Shown in pieces: positions 26,300 to 39,909 of a DNA stretch of 64,000 nt. The notes below the pieces were generated by a model. The model saw nothing but the letters and a program-made list of their open reading frames with translations. It ran no database searches and had not been told where the DNA came from. Every line of letters starts with the position of its first letter. Positions within the stretch are counted from its first letter, which is position 1. The stretch spans positions 18,436,227 through 18,500,226 of the forward strand of contig NC_134515.1 of assembly GCF_027942865.1 (NCBI RefSeq). The letters run 5' to 3'. The DNA is from Odontesthes bonariensis. Taxonomy: Eukaryota > Chordata > Actinopteri > Atheriniformes > Atherinopsidae. The translations under genes and the position numbers were made by a program.

Positions 26300-26720
26300 T
26301 TTTCAAAAGTTGTGTGAGCATGTGGAAAGTTTTCAGACCTTTTCACATTTTTGTTGTGTAACAGATTCATCCTGAAATTAATTTAGTTAGCCCTTTTTCC
26401 CCCCTCATCTGTTCACTCACAATTCTGCACAGTTATTAAAAATGAAAGAGTAAAATATCCTATTTACACAAGTATTCAGGCCCACCACAGAATACTTGAT
26501 CAAAGCTCCTTTTGCAGCAGTGGCAACCTCAGGTCTTTTGGGGGATGATCCTCCAAACTTGGCACATTTCCTCTGAGGATTTTTCCCATTCTCCTCAACA
26601 GAGTTTTTTAAGGGTCAACCAGGTTGACTGCACAGCCATTTTCAAGTCACGCCATCGATGCTCTGCTGGGTTCAGGTCCAGCCTCGGGACATACGTGGGG
26701 CAGTGGGTATGGGGAGGAAA
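26300..26720 (-). mobile_element. Tc1/mariner relic (transposase C-terminal part)
   Basis: Minus strand at about 26690-26500 encodes LDLNPAEHRWRDLKMAVQST, the block around the third catalytic acid of Tc1 transposases (DLNPIEHLWRDLKIAV). It is followed by a decayed tail ending in a form of ATAAKGALIKY. Several stops are present. The 5' two thirds of the element are missing. Confidence 0.7.
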
Positions 26721-28330
26721 AATAAGTGGGGTGACTCTATTTTAAGATAAGTCTAAAACATACTGTGTGTGAAACTTTGAGGCGTTTGACAACTTATGGC
26801 AAAGAAATGTTATCCTTTGCTTTCAGTATCAGCCTGATATTTCCATTACAATCTGAGTCAGCTGACGTGGTTCAGGCATCTGATCAGGATGCCGTCTTGT
26901 TGCTTCCCTTTGGAGATTTTTCAGGCTCATTCAATTGAGACAGAGCCCCAAGGAAGACCCCTTACACCCTAGAGGGATTTTATATCCCTCTGGCCTGGGA
27001 AGAGTTTGGGATCCCCCCGAGAGGAGCTGGAGAGTGTTGCTTAGGAGCGGGATGTCTGACTTTCCCTTTCTGCACCTGTTGCCTTCGTGACCCAACCTTG
27101 TATAAGTGAAAGAAAATAGACAGATGAATGGAGCTGCAACACATTGTTCCATCAATTATGGTCGGATGAGCTGGCCAAGGCGAGGCCAAACAGGCCCAAA
27201 CCACCATGCTACAGACACTGTGCGTCGCAGATTAAATTTGGTTATCGTGCTGGAGTTGTAACTTTGTTGGGAAGACCTAGTATTAAACAAAAAGCTTTTG
27301 GGGTCAATTATTTCATGTTAAAACCTTATTTTTCTTATTCTTTAACTCAAGTCATCACATCAATGTTGTTTACGTGGTGTTCCATTAACTGGGCATGGGC
27401 AGGTTTCATTATTTTTCTAGAGAGAAACACTTGGTTAGTGTTAAAAAAAAAAAAGAAAGAAAGGGAAAATAAACTTATTCCTTGGTTGATTTTGTGTCAT
27501 TAAATGACCCATCACCATTTAATATTACCATGGAAACGGTGTACTGTAGGCCCCAAACTGCTCATTTCCCCCTTCGGCCACACTAGCAGGTTAATCAGCC
27601 CTGGGTCTGCACTCATAATCTTGTGGATTTATCAAACTCCAAATTCCCCCAAGAAATAAGAAGGTTAAACCTTCAGTGTTCGGTAGCATTATTTCTTCTC
27701 TCACAGGCATTTGCAACAAGCTGCCACTTTTTAAGCAAATAGAAATAAGGGCTCTCTTATACAGAGTACTATCATATCAAATTCATGTTTGTCTGTGTAT
27801 TATTTTGATTTGCAGTTTGTAATTCTTACTGTAAATAGAAACCATATAAAAATGGATTATTTTAGCGTAAAAGATGAAAAGCAGTTTGTACTAGCAGATG
27901 AAATGAAAAGACATACAATATGCAGAGTGAAACTTTTTTAAAACAGTTAAATAACGTAAAATGAAACAGCCAGGGTGCAGTTTTGCCAGTTTGTCAGTTG
28001 ATGTCTCTGTTGGCTCGGGTTTTATTACCCAGAGGCGTCAGATTAGTCAGCGGTGACACGTTTTGTGCTCGCAAATGAGGTAGATTCAAATTCAAACTAA
28101 AGCCGACGTGCAGATTTCACATTGAGCAATGTGGGTGTCGACTTCTTACCTTTTTTTTTTCTTTTTCATCTCAGCAGTTTAACTTTTTAAAAAAAAAAAA
28201 TAAAAGTGATTCGTACGTTTTCTATTTCATGTCATCACTTGAGACGTTTATGATGGTGAAAACTTTAAATGTTAGCCATAACTCAGCAAAGACACAGATA
28301 GAAATCTGGTTAAGGTATCAATTCACTTTT
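26721..28330. other. Spacer between ppard upstream region and def6 3' end
   Basis: About 1.6 kb without a supported gene. There are a few chance ORFs under 120 codons and some T- and A-runs. No named repeat was recognised beyond the Tc1 relic to its left. Confidence 0.4.
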
Positions 28331-28909
28331 TTTATTTACAATAATGTTATGTCACATTAGCAACAGGAAGTTCTCAGCCCCCCCCCCCTCTCTGTCTCTC
28401 TGTCTTTCCTGTTTTCAGGAGTGAAATGGTGGTACAAACCAATACTGACTCAACTCTCTACATCAAAAGGCACCTGCTACAATGCCAAAAAATGACTTAG
28501 ATAAAAACCAAACATGGCTAAATCTTTCTATATTACAAAACTCTGAGCCTTCTTCACGCACTGTAATACTCTTTAAGCATCACCGCTAACCATGCATTCA
28601 AGGATCTTTCTTAAGGCTCTTTTCTTTGCACCGATGTCTCACATCACACCTCACACAGGGTGCAATCAAAGCAGTGGTCAAGCTGTGGACACTGGAAAAA
28701 GCTCAATAAAATGGCTTAAACTGTTGTTGTCTTTTGTTATGAGGTCAGTATATTCAACATTAATTAGAAATGGTAGTACTACAAGTTCATTTTTGAGTGC
28801 AGATCTCCCGCTGCTTTCATAATGTTCACACATCAGACAGTTGTCTCTTGGTCTTCCTGCCCGGGAAACTTCACCAGGGGCAAAGCAAGCGTCCTCGCTG
28901 ATTCATATT
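28331..28909 (-). other. def6 3' UTR with AATAAA signal
   Basis: AATAAA on the minus strand at 28331-28336, about 575 nt past the def6 stop. The interval contains a C-run/CT stretch near 28378-28405 and no ORF of note. Confidence 0.6.
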
Positions 28910-31900
28910 TTAGGGGATGTCCATGTCTCCGTTAGAGGCATGCGAGCAACGTTTCTCTAAATCACACCCATCTCTTTTGTCAACATTTTCTTTGCTCTCC
29001 TCGTCCTGATCCTCCGATCCTGATCGCATTCTGAGACGGAGCCCGGGGTCCCTCTGCGTCGGTATCTGGAAGCCCACCAAGGACGGTCTTTTCTCTGAAA
29101 AAGGAAAAAAAAAAAAAAAAAAGACAAAGAAAGCTACATCAAATCTCAATGAGCTCTGCAATGAAGCACACTGAGCAGAAGTCCGGTGCAGATATGAGAA
29201 AAGGAACCAAATTCAAGGAAATATATTTGCACATCACACATTGAAATGTGACGAACATCTTTTTTCGTCTCACTTGTGAAAAACGTCCAACATTTACACC
29301 CTCTGAACTAAGAAAAGCTCGCCATATTAGACCTTACTTCTCTCTTTAACATTGGAACTTAGCATCACTGCTCATGGTTGCATAAAACAGAGAAAAAATG
29401 ACAGCGTCTCAAAGCACAGTGTTAACCTTTATTACAAAGCTGTTGTTGGGAGGATTTGCAGTGTCTGGTAAACCATGATGAATTAACACAAGTTAGTAAT
29501 GTCTCTGAATGTACCTCTTCCTCATAAGGAAAGGACACTTACCACCTGGTCCTATAGGTCGCATCAGTCTGTTCATCTGGACGTTCCAGTGTTTGACGTT
29601 GGTGCTCGCCTGGCGAAGCTTCCTTTGGGCAGCCTGTCAGAGGAAAAAAATCTCTAAAATGTCTCTTCCCCACAAGCATCAGCTTCTGAGAAAACAAACT
29701 GCTGGTTTACTTCAGGACTAAAAGCTTCACCTGTCTATTGGCTGCAAATGAAATTCACCCAGAAAGTCAACACTGAGGTTGATTTTATCCAAGGATTTAT
29801 TTTTTGCTGTTTTCAATTGGCTGCCTTATTTGTGACTTTGTGATTTTGCGACACACAAAACAAATACATTATACCTAACACTGGAACACTTCAAATTATG
29901 TGCTTAATTTTGACAAAAAAACAAAGGCTAAGGTTATTCTGTTTTTTTCAAAGAAACAATCGAGCCAGCAGTTTTTCTTTACCTAATGGAACAAACTGAT
30001 AATGAAATGACTATAAAGCAAAATAGAAACCTTTTTTTTTTCGTTTTCTATACGCTATTTGGTTCTAACAACACCTCCATCTGTTCTTACAGATGTATCA
30101 CATCTAGTATCGAAAGGCTAATCTGATAACCAGATAAGATTTAACAGAATATCATGTCCATGCTTTTTTGACCTACCACCACATCCTGGTCAACCCTGTG
30201 CCGGTTGGCTCGGACCTCCTCCAACTGCCTCTGAGCCTCGTCAAGGGATCGAGACTTGACCTCCATTTCCTGCCTCAGCTCCTGCTTCTCCCTCTGTGTC
30301 TTCAGGATGTACTCCTCCTGCTCCTCCTGCAGGGCCATTAGGGCCTTCATTTTTTCTTCCTCCTCTGCCAGTAGCCTGAGCACAACAGAGAACACAAATG
30401 TGACAAAACGCCGACACTCTAATCTGTGTGACTGCACGGTTTAACAACTTCCTTTGCCGGCAGCTCAACTTCCTCAGGAACATAACGCAACAAGAGCTCA
30501 TCAGTTTGATATCTGTCTGCACGCATGAGCGACTCTCGACCTACAGCTTAATGTACTGGGATGCTGCACACCTAGTTGGTTGCACATTGTGTAATATTCA
30601 CCCTGCTTGAGCATAGCGGAAGGCCTCCTCGTCCAGCCTGGCTTTAATCTCTTGCTGAAGCGCCTCCTCCAAACGTTTCTGCATCTCCTCCAGCTCCTGG
30701 ATCCTCTTTCTCTGCCTCTCTGCTTCCTCCTCCTTCAGAGCCATCTCTGCCTGCATACTGACCCGGGCCTGAAGACACAAAGAAAGATGCAGAGGGTTGA
30801 CTGTGTTTGTCTTTCTGCTGTTTGAATTTCCCCTCCTTTCCGTCCTCCCTCACCTCCTCAGCCTCACGAAGCTGAACCTCCAGGGCGCGCTGGAGCTGGT
30901 CGTGCTGCTGGCGTCTCCTCTGCTCGTCCTGCTCCATAAGCACCTGAGCCTGTCTCTGCGCCTCCTTCAGGAGGTCCAGCTCTGCCAGCTTGCGCTCCCG
31001 TTCCTCCTGCAAGGCCCGAAGTCTCTGCAGCTCCTCCTCTTTGGCCTGTCGTCTTTTCTCCCGCTGCTCACGCTGCTCCCGACGCTTCAGCTTCAGATCT
31101 TTGTGGAGAGACTTTTTGCCCTCCACATCCAGCCTGATGGCTGTTTGAATGGCTGCAAAGGGGATGACGTTTAACATCTTGAGAGGAAGATTACATTTTT
31201 AAGACTGATTTATAACTCAGAGAGCACAAGTCTCTTCTGACCTGTGGTCCACTCCTGTCTCTGTTTGGTGTCCGAGGCGCTCATTTCATAAGTCTTGGAG
31301 AGGGTTTTCAGACAAAACATGCACCTCTTCCCATCTCGGTCCGGCAGCACCTGATCAAACAACAAACGCACCTTTTATTGATATTTTTATCATCTCATCT
31401 TGCATAACTTCTGTCTCCGTTGTTTACATGTGTCCTAATCACTTATTATAAGATTTTTAATTAGACTAATTAGCTCTATTCACTCGAGGTCTGTGAGATT
31501 TTTAAAGGATCTCTGTAGAAATCTGAATGTGACACTTAGCAGCTGTGTCAGTTCCACCTGTTGTGCTTTTATCAGCTTGATAGTTATGACACCTGAATAA
31601 AAAGAACGTCTTCTGAAGAACTGAATGAAAACAACAGTGTGGGAGGGGATGGTCCGAAGAGGAAGTGTTCTGTATTTTCTCCTTTTTCGGGAGAGACCTT
31701 GAGGGTCTTTGGTGGCTGGTGACACGTAGCTTGTCAGTATTCTACAGAAAATCTTCAATTATTCTGCATCTTCACAGACAGAAGTACAACATTACACTGT
31801 AAGGTATGATAGACGATAATATAAATCATACAAAAACGGAGTGAAAGATTGCAAAGTTGGGACAATCTATAAAATATGAATAGAAGCGGAGTGCAATTTT

Positions 31901-34900
31901 TTCTAAATAATTTAATCCCCATATTTAGATGAAAATAGTCAAAGGAAAGCCAAATAACTAGCATATTTTTTTTTAATTTGCTAACTTTAAGTGTATGGAG
32001 AACATACATCCATCCATTTTCTTTGCCCACCAAATTTAGTTCAGGGTCATGGGGCAGTTGGAGCCTGTCCAAGCTGGACAAGTCACCAGTTCATCACAGA
32101 GACTGGGCAGAGACAAACAACTATGAACACTCCACTCAATTTGTAATCATCAGTTCACTCAAATTCCATAGTTTTGGACAGCAGGATAAAGCTGAAAGCA
32201 GGCAAAATCATTGGAGGACATATCAACTCCACATGTCAACAGTCCTAACCACAACACTAATGTGCAGCCGGCAGCCCTCACATGTAAGGACATGTAATAA
32301 TAAATCAAACTAATTTCTGTGCTGCAGAGCATATATTAGAGTGCCTAAAAACCACTGCTCAGCCAAAAACCCAGAATACGGTGAACGTTTGTGGTCTTCT
32401 AGATTTGGAAGTATTCAGCGAGATTTGCAGGTGAAAGGTATGCCACTGCATCAAAATGAACTGTCCTGCCTCCCCATCTTTATCGCCACCTTCTACTTGA
32501 CCTCACCACTGAGGTTTGCACTGAATATTTTGTGTTGAGTGAAAAAATAGTCCAACATTTCAAAGTTGCAAAAAAGTACACAGAAAGCCATATTGTGGTG
32601 TTTGGTGGAGTCTTCTGAGTTAAAAACAAACATGATTCTGTGGTGGTAATTGGTGCACTGTTACTGTGGTACTAAGCTGACTTTCGTCACTGCTTCCACA
32701 AATGATGTTCACTACGCAAAGAAGAAAAAACGTAAACAGCATCCAGAATAGCTGAAGCTGTCTCTGGGCTAGTGTTCATTTAAGATGGACTGAGATGAAG
32801 TGGGATTTTGTTGAAGTGGGATGAAGTTCTCTGGTTTGATGAATGAAAAACTTGAATTCTGTTTGGAAAATATAAATGGTGCAGCCTTCAGACTAGTGAA
32901 GAGGGACCATCTAGTTTATTATCAGCTAACTATGATCAACCATTCACAAACCAGCATCGGTGATGGAGGTGAATTGGTGCACAAAGTTTAACTTCTATAG
33001 GCCTTGTCACTACCTGATGTGGGGATAATTTAGTGTTTTGCCTACTGGATCATACATTTATTTATTTCCAATACATATTCAGAGTGATAGAAACAGTGAA
33101 GTTTCAGAGTTCTAGCAGTAGTTCAAATAAGTAACAGAACATAACAAGCTAGATTAATGTGCTGCGTAGTCTCCTCTTCTGACAGCCTTTGCTTTATATT
33201 TCCAGTTCAGTGGACAGCTGAGTGGAACATTCACATATCTGCAGCAGCGTGGTTCCTGCATCTGACCTGTCAAACCTCTGAAAAGCTCTAGATTTAGTTT
33301 TAGTTTTTCTTCGTCAAGAGTGGGATCCATTTAGTTTGGTAAAACAAGAGAAACAAAAAGTGCAGCCCTTCTGAACGAGCAGAGTAATTCACGGTCTGAG
33401 AAAAGTCTGTTTCGGATTTTTTTGAGTCATAGGGCTGTGATATGATTCACGAGAAAAGCCAAAGATGAATGCCATCATAGAACATAAATCTCCGGTAACC
33501 ATTTTGTTGCCCTCTCAGCCTCGTCTTGTGGCACCTTGGGGAAATCCCCACCCTCGTGTTGAGAACCGCTTTGTTGAAGGGCGATGTTTTGATTCACCAG
33601 CAGCGGATAAATGTGTAGAATAAATGTTTCTTTTTGTGGACGAACTGGAAAAGAATGTGTGACTAAATCTAGCATTGAAAAGTGATCTTTGCCACCTGCT
33701 CACCTCCACACAGCAGTTCCCATCCAGGACTATGTTGCCTTGGCAGTCCTTGCGGTCCTCCCCGGTGTAGTAGGACAAGTTGCTGGGCCTCAAAGTGAAC
33801 CAGCGTTCCTTCCAGTTTCTCCTCAGTTGGCCTTTTTTCCACAGATAACCCTGTATGCATCCAAATGGACACGCACACATACTGTCACTGACACGCAGTG
33901 AAGCATGCTGGGTACTGAAAAACAGACTTATCTGGTGGCAGATAGTCTCTTACCTCTTTAAGAACATCACCAACTATCTCTCTATACACTTCCTCTATAG
34001 CCATGCTGATAATGCTCTTATCAATTCCCCGGGTTAACTTTCCGGAGTTCATCATCTCTAAAAAAATCCAGACGATAATGCCGCTCTGCTGCACTGAATC
34101 CTGGGAAAAGAAGTCTTCCAACTCAACACAGTTGACCTCAATACTCATAGCCATGCATATCTTCTTGAGGAGGTATTCCACCTGCAGAGGGAAGGAGTGA
34201 TAGGTCATTAATACATTTTGACTTTGTTTCTCTGTGAAAGGAGGATATCACTGAAGGGCTTTTAAAATAAAGATTTAAAAACTGTTTATTCATAAATTCC
34301 ATTTAGTTGTTTCCCATTTTTGTTCCAAAAAAACAAAAAAAAACACCCTTAAAATGTTGTTGTTTTTTTCTAAAACCTCCTGTAGTAACACTGTAATGTG
34401 TGTTACACCACAAGTGTGTGAAAAACATACCAAAACTAAACTGGATGATACCCTCTAAAGCTTTGAGAAAGGAACTACTTTGGCCTTGCAATTTGAGGCT
34501 TTCTATTGGCACCGGCTTTGAAAAAGGCACGACAGGAAACCAAAATGAGAGTTTGCAAGTGAGAAACAAGCCCACACTGCTGCATGAAAAGAGCACCATG
34601 TTCCACAATGGCATGACGCAAAGTTTCAGCCAGTTTAGTCAGAGATCCAACTCCATTTTTAGGTCACAGATTACTGACTGCAGCCTCAGAATTACAGTCA
34701 ACAATGCAGCGCAATACATTGGAAAAACATATGATTAAAGTCAGAGAGAAAAGGAGCAGCGTTGATCCATGATGATTGCAAAACGTGAAAACTGAGTCAA
34801 ATATATAGAGTCAAAATATTGGGTCATATTCCAAACTAAAACACACAAGCGTGATCTTATCATACTCAATGTAGTCGGTAAAAAGTGAGAAAAACACAGT

Positions 34901-37900
34901 TATTCTGGCTGAACCCACCTCATCAGGAACCATTACCAAAGGGTACTTGTCCTCAGAGAGAAAGTTGAAAAGGCACCACAGTCGAAAGGCATCCTTCTCT
35001 GGCAGAATGCAGTTGCTGCTTCTGTCCGGCTGGTAATTTTTCTTTGCCGTTAGGGTCCAACAGAGCTCGTCTACATTTTCCTTCTTGAAAGACCCCTCCA
35101 CAACCTACAGCAACACAAGCCACTTCATCACACAAATGTTTTTTTCTGGAACAATAAAAAAAGCAGAGGGCTGCTCTGTTATTCACCTTATCCAGTATAT
35201 ACTTGTTGAGGTAAGGCATGTAACCTTGACTGGACACTGGGCCATCATCGTCGTCCCTGAAGTGCTCCTCTAAAGCGACTGGATCATGAGGGATGCACAG
35301 GACTGTGCACAGGTTGTGAGACAACACCTGAAAAATCACGTCGAACAGGGGAGGACATGTTTTTGAACAAAAGGAGGGAAACAAGCTTCATTGCCGTTTA
35401 TTTTTTCAAGAGACAGCTGAGTTTGTTCGATGCGACAAACTCCGTGTTAGTATCATCTCAAAGTAGTGGGGCAACATGCTGAGATTAAAAACTAAGTAAA
35501 TAAATAAGATTAACTGAAAACTTTAGAGGAACTGACATTTTTTTAATCTTCTGCAGTATCTGTTTTTCTTTTTTTTTTTAAGGATACATTTTTTTGTTTG
35601 ATTTCGAAAAAGAATGATGAAATCAGCCTTCTTTAATGTAGCACCTTCACACATGCTAATGCCGCACAAAGTGCTCCAAATCCAAAAGTGGTTGACGTGG
35701 TGGAGTTGAGAGCGAGAGATCCTTTTTAGTTCTTGTTTGGGACCACAACTACATTTAATCCTTTTTTTTTTTTTAAAGTTGAGTGAAAGATGACCTGATT
35801 TCAGAAAAGGAAATTGTAGCCTGGCATAAAACAAAAAGAAAAGAAAAGGACCTTGATGGAAAGTTTGAGCATCCTGCAGGTTAATTACAACTGAACACAT
35901 CCTTTGACGACTATCACAGCTCGCACATGTGCTTTATGATGATGAAGAGGTTGGCTCGTGCTTATTGACATAATCCATTGTGTGTTGTAGACGTCGTCAT
36001 CGTTTTACCTTCGCTCATCTATTTCTTTCTATATCTAACAGTGTGATGTTTGCTCATGCTTGGCAGAGCGAGTCATGACTCCGACAATTTACGGGAGGCC
36101 GTCCGTGAAAGTCATCTGAGAGCTTATAATCTGACGTGGCACAAATTGTGCATGGTACATTGTACATACACTTACATCTTATCATGCTTAAAATGCTGAA
36201 AGGAGCTAATCTTTTCAAAACTGCACCACTCTGTGAGACACCTTGTCTATGGATATCAGCTTAACTACACTGAGCTCTAATTCTCCTGGTCTGTGAATGT
36301 TTTGTTATGTTCTTGGGTCTGTTTAGATGTTCTTTAATCCTTCTCATTTCCATATTTTCTGTGTTAGGTTTGGTTACGTTCGTGTAGAATGTTTTGTTTT
36401 GTTCATGTTCTATATTCTTGTCTGCTGTCTGGGGTGTTACGGTTTGTCCTGCTTTCTGCTCTCTCTGAACCACTTTATCAAATTAACCTATTACCCCGCA
36501 TTCCCTTTGTTTGTCATTAGCTCTATAAATCTCTCTGTAAATACTTTGGAATTTCCTTTGTTCAGTGCCACATCCTTGACATTGCCATATGCCATGCTTT
36601 GATTTCCAAGTCAACATTTTGTTCCAGTCAAGTTAATTCCGTGTCAATTCAACAGCAGCTTTTGATTGTTTCCTGTCATTTTGGTCTTCTTCACCACTAC
36701 ATGACACTAAATTAGCATATTTGTTCCTCACACTCTCTCCATAACTGGTAACTTCAAAGTTGCTGTTGTGGAAGAATGCATGTTGCACCATGTGAAGTTA
36801 TGTGCGAGGTTTATAACTTATGTGTGCTGTTGGTCATAAGCAGCATTTCCTCAAGTTATGTGCGCTTAGGCGCAGGAAAATGCTCTAAAATAATCTCTCT
36901 GCCTCAGTTTTTTTCTTCTTTATAACTTTGTAAGAATATTGTAGGGTTAGGTGTAGAAAACAATGTAACACTTGCTATGCTCCAGCCCAAACGCTGTGAA
37001 TTGTGTTATAAAATACAGAGATGTGAAAGAAATGTCACTAATGACTGAAAAGCAAAGACAAATACTAGAATTAGAAGGAAGTCAAATATAAAAATCAGCC
37101 AGAAGTGATACCGCTAATGTCTAATCTATTCAATAAATATTTTCCTCATTTAATTTCTTCCACAGACAAAGTGCAACATCTTGTGATATCGACTACATGC
37201 TATCAGACACCTAGTCTCTGTGTGTTGAGCTAAAACCACATCCTGTCTCCAGTGCTCTACAACATCTGTGCGCTTTTGAGGCCACGACATGCAAACTACT
37301 TGGCTGTGTGCGCCTCCACAGAGCGTGGGGCCTGTACACAGGCTGCATGCTTGCGGGGGATAAGCCCAGTCATGAGGCTGACTCGCTGGGAGCCAGGAGC
37401 GCCAGCCAGCCCATTGTAGGAACGTGGAGGTGGCTGGAAATGGAGTCAGAGCCACACCAAAGACCGAGTGACATAACAGTGAGATCAACAAAAAGTACAG
37501 TGACTTCGTTGTGGCAAGAGACAACTATCGCCGGCATGTTTCCACTTTGTCCTTGCTCTCGCTGCAACAATGTTCCTTTGACGTACATGCTGTGAGCATA
37601 CTCCATTCAACATGCTGTTCTCCAGTGCCAGAGGTCCCTTTGCACTACAAGGTGGCACATCGAGGCCCAGTGTGAGCCCAGCTTGGAGATGAGGGCTCCC
37701 ATTCATATACAGACTGAGAGCAAACTGTTAGTCGCATGCTCCCGCAAGACAGAAGTGCATATTGTGCTTTTCTTTCAGCAGTGTAAGCATTTTACTCTAA
37801 ATATAGGGAACGAATTTGTTCCTGGTTGTGGCATACATAGTCACAGAAAAAAAACAAGCGTTTCACACAGGAAATATTTATGATGAACAACTCTTATTTT

Positions 37901-38190
37901 TTGGAGCAAAGGCTTGAACATACACTTAGCATATGTTTGATTTTGTTTACTGAGCACCTCACAAACTTGATCTTATCAAGAGTGAGGGCATGTGACAGAA
38001 TACAAAGTGAGGAAATGAGGCAGCACAAGTCTTAAAGCAGAAAAAAAAAAGTGTGTTGTAGTCCCATCTCCCTGGTTGAAGACCATCCACTCACCTTCAG
38101 CTGAGACTTGGACACCTTTCCACTTTTCTCCAAATCCAGGGCTGTGAAACCGTACCAGATGGACTTGAGCAGTTCAGACCGCAGGTCCAT
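28910..38190 (-). CDS. def6: DEF6 guanine nucleotide exchange factor (SWAP-70-like, IBP/SLAT)
   Basis: Eleven exons: 38190-38095, 35327-35187, 35104-34919, 34181-33954, 33850-33704, 31350-31242, 31152-30854, 30768-30602, 30375-30177, 29633-29543 and 29094-28910 (1848 nt, 615 residues; human about 631). Residues 1-215 form the EF-hand-like N-terminal region ([20 protein letters not shown]). Residues about 218-315 are a PH domain ([20 protein letters not shown]; end [13 protein letters not shown]). Residues about 320-540 are a long charged coiled coil ([20 protein letters not shown]), the DH-like region. The tail is acidic and Glu/Lys-rich. DEF6 activates Rac1/Cdc42 after binding PIP3 and acts downstream of antigen receptors in T and B cells; SWAP70 is its paralogue. 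DEF6 fits better because of its place next to ppard, as in human 6p21. Intron 1 is 2.8 kb. Intron 5, between the PH-domain exons 33850-33704 and 31350-31242, holds a SINE-like fragment and a Tc1 relic. Confidence 0.95.
31995..32280 (+). repeat. Fish SINE/LINE-tail repeat in a def6 intron
   Basis: ACATCCATCCATTTTCTTTG, GGGGCAGTTGGAGCCTGTCC, AAGTCACCAGTTCATCACAG and CATATCAACTCCACATGTC match, in order, the very common fish repeat that starts CCATCCATTTTCTATACC and runs through GCTGGAGCCTATCCCAG, TCGCCAGTCTGTCACAGG and ATGCAAACTCCACACAG. It is diverged. Confidence 0.7.
32560..33060 (+). mobile_element. Tc1/mariner relic in a def6 intron
   Basis: The plus strand at about 32815-32950 reads WDEVLWFDE, stop, [17 protein letters not shown]. 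This is a decayed copy of the fish Tc1 block WDEVLWSDESKFEILFG...RTKEERDHP. Stops are frequent. The borders are approximate, and the upstream part from about 32330 may also belong. Confidence 0.6.
37190..37720. other. GC-richer, repeat-free island in def6 intron 1
   Basis: About 500 bp of balanced-composition DNA inside an otherwise AT-rich intron, with a 124-codon minus-strand ORF (37524-37150) that resembles no protein I know. It could be an enhancer or alternative first exon of def6. Nothing here proves a function. Confidence 0.3.
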
Positions 38191-39900
38191 GTCTGCAGTA
38201 GCGTTATTTTCTGATTTCCTCCTCTACGTGTCTTCTTCTTCCCTCTGCTGTTGACACACAGGGCCCCTGGGTGACAGGCTGACACACACACTGGGTTGCT
38301 GCTGTGAGGTAGACACACACAAAAGCAGCCCGCCAGCAGTGACACCTGCTGGTCGTCCACTATCTCTGAAACAGGGGAGGGCCACACTGTTTGTGACCCC
38401 CCACCCTTCAGAGCTGAAGGCTTCAAATCCTTAACAAACAAACAAAACAGAAAACAACATGAAAGTAGTGTAAAGCAGCAAACCAACGACCTAAAAACTC
38501 CCAAATAAAAGAGCAAATCATTGGTTGTCTTTGTAAATGTAACTTCCCAGATACAAAGATTTGAATTGTTGGCAAAGTTTTGTGTGATTATTTTAAAATC
38601 TTGTTCTTGTTGTAATGAAAATAAGTAAAATACGCTTTATTTATACCGAAGGGAAATTGTAAAATAGATCAAATAAAATCACGAAAAACAATCGGAGTGG
38701 TATTGAGGTAAGATCACAATTTTGTTGTTACAGCTGGTTGATTAGAGGTATTGGAGCGTGGATAAAAGAGTACATTTTATCATGTTTTGTCAGCCAAATC
38801 TAAGTCTGACAAAGTCTAACAAATAGTTAAAACAGCTTCTTGACAAGGTAATGGAGTCCTGGTTTAACCCCTAAAAGCCAAGCTTTAATTTCATGTGCAT
38901 TTTTTCATTTCTCCTGGCTTTTTGGGATGAGCAGACACGGATGGATATCCTTCAAAAAGGAAGTTGTTTTTGAGGGGGGGGGCCTTCATGTTAGGACCAC
39001 GATCTATTTCACGAGACCCTGGATGCAGGGTTTTAGGTGGATAAATTAAATATAGCAAGTACAGCAGACCTGTCCTGCCTTCATGGACCAGTTAATAAGT
39101 ACTGATTAAAAGTTGATGAGATGTGTTAAAGTCACCAGCAAACTAAACTAACACTGTGTGCTTTTAAATTAGTCTCATTGTTTTTAAGCTAGAGAAGTAG
39201 TTTTACGTTATTGGTTCACTTTTAGCGCTGGGTCTAACTTAATTAGCTGGTAACTTTGTCCAAGCTCTGATTTGCTTGTAGGCTACCTGTTATTTTGCCA
39301 ACATTAGGACTGAATCTTTCCCCCAAAACCACCTAACTTTGCCTTTCCACCATTCAATGCATTAACCTTGTTTCGAGACATCTCAAACTTTGTGGAAATA
39401 TGATTAAATATTCAAATAAAGTTAAACAAATTAACGTATCGCTGATTGATCAAATTATTATTGACGGAGTCCCTTAACTTTCCATATATCCTTACATTCG
39501 GTCATGTGGTTTACTGTGAAGCTATGCTAATTTCACACAGTTCATATAAAGCCTTTATCTATAAAATCTATATAATCTATATCTTGTGTGAAAGTGGCAC
39601 CAAATTCTCTGATCCACCAGATTCTGAGGCCCAAATGGGAATTGAGATTGTATTACTATAAAACAAATGTTTATCATAACTATAATATGCTTTACAGCGT
39701 TAGGTTTAGAGATACTTTATTTGACATCCCCTCTATCTGCACAGGCAGAATTCACAAATGTTGATAACTTTTTTATTCACGTCAAACAAATCACAGTGTG
39801 AGACTATGTCACTTTAGCAAATTAACACATCAATGCAACAGAAACAAATATCTATATAGTTTCCTTGAATGTCTCTTTATTGGTGGAGGAAGCCGCGGCA
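38191..39900. other. def6 5' UTR/promoter side of the divergent spacer
   Basis: No gene supported. The first 250 bp are mixed composition and probably carry the def6 5' UTR. Beyond about 38520 it is AT-rich, with a G-run at 38970. No repeat family was recognised. Confidence 0.4.
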
Positions 39901-39909
39901 AAAACTAGT

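Noticed and set aside
30644-31177. 177-codon Arg/Glu-rich ORF as a separate gene
   Set aside because: It is the coiled-coil exon of def6 read through its donor into the following intron.
37150-37524. 124-codon minus-strand ORF with a signal-peptide-like start
   Set aside because: Lies inside def6 intron 1 without splice or start context and matches nothing I know. Kept only as part of the GC-richer island.
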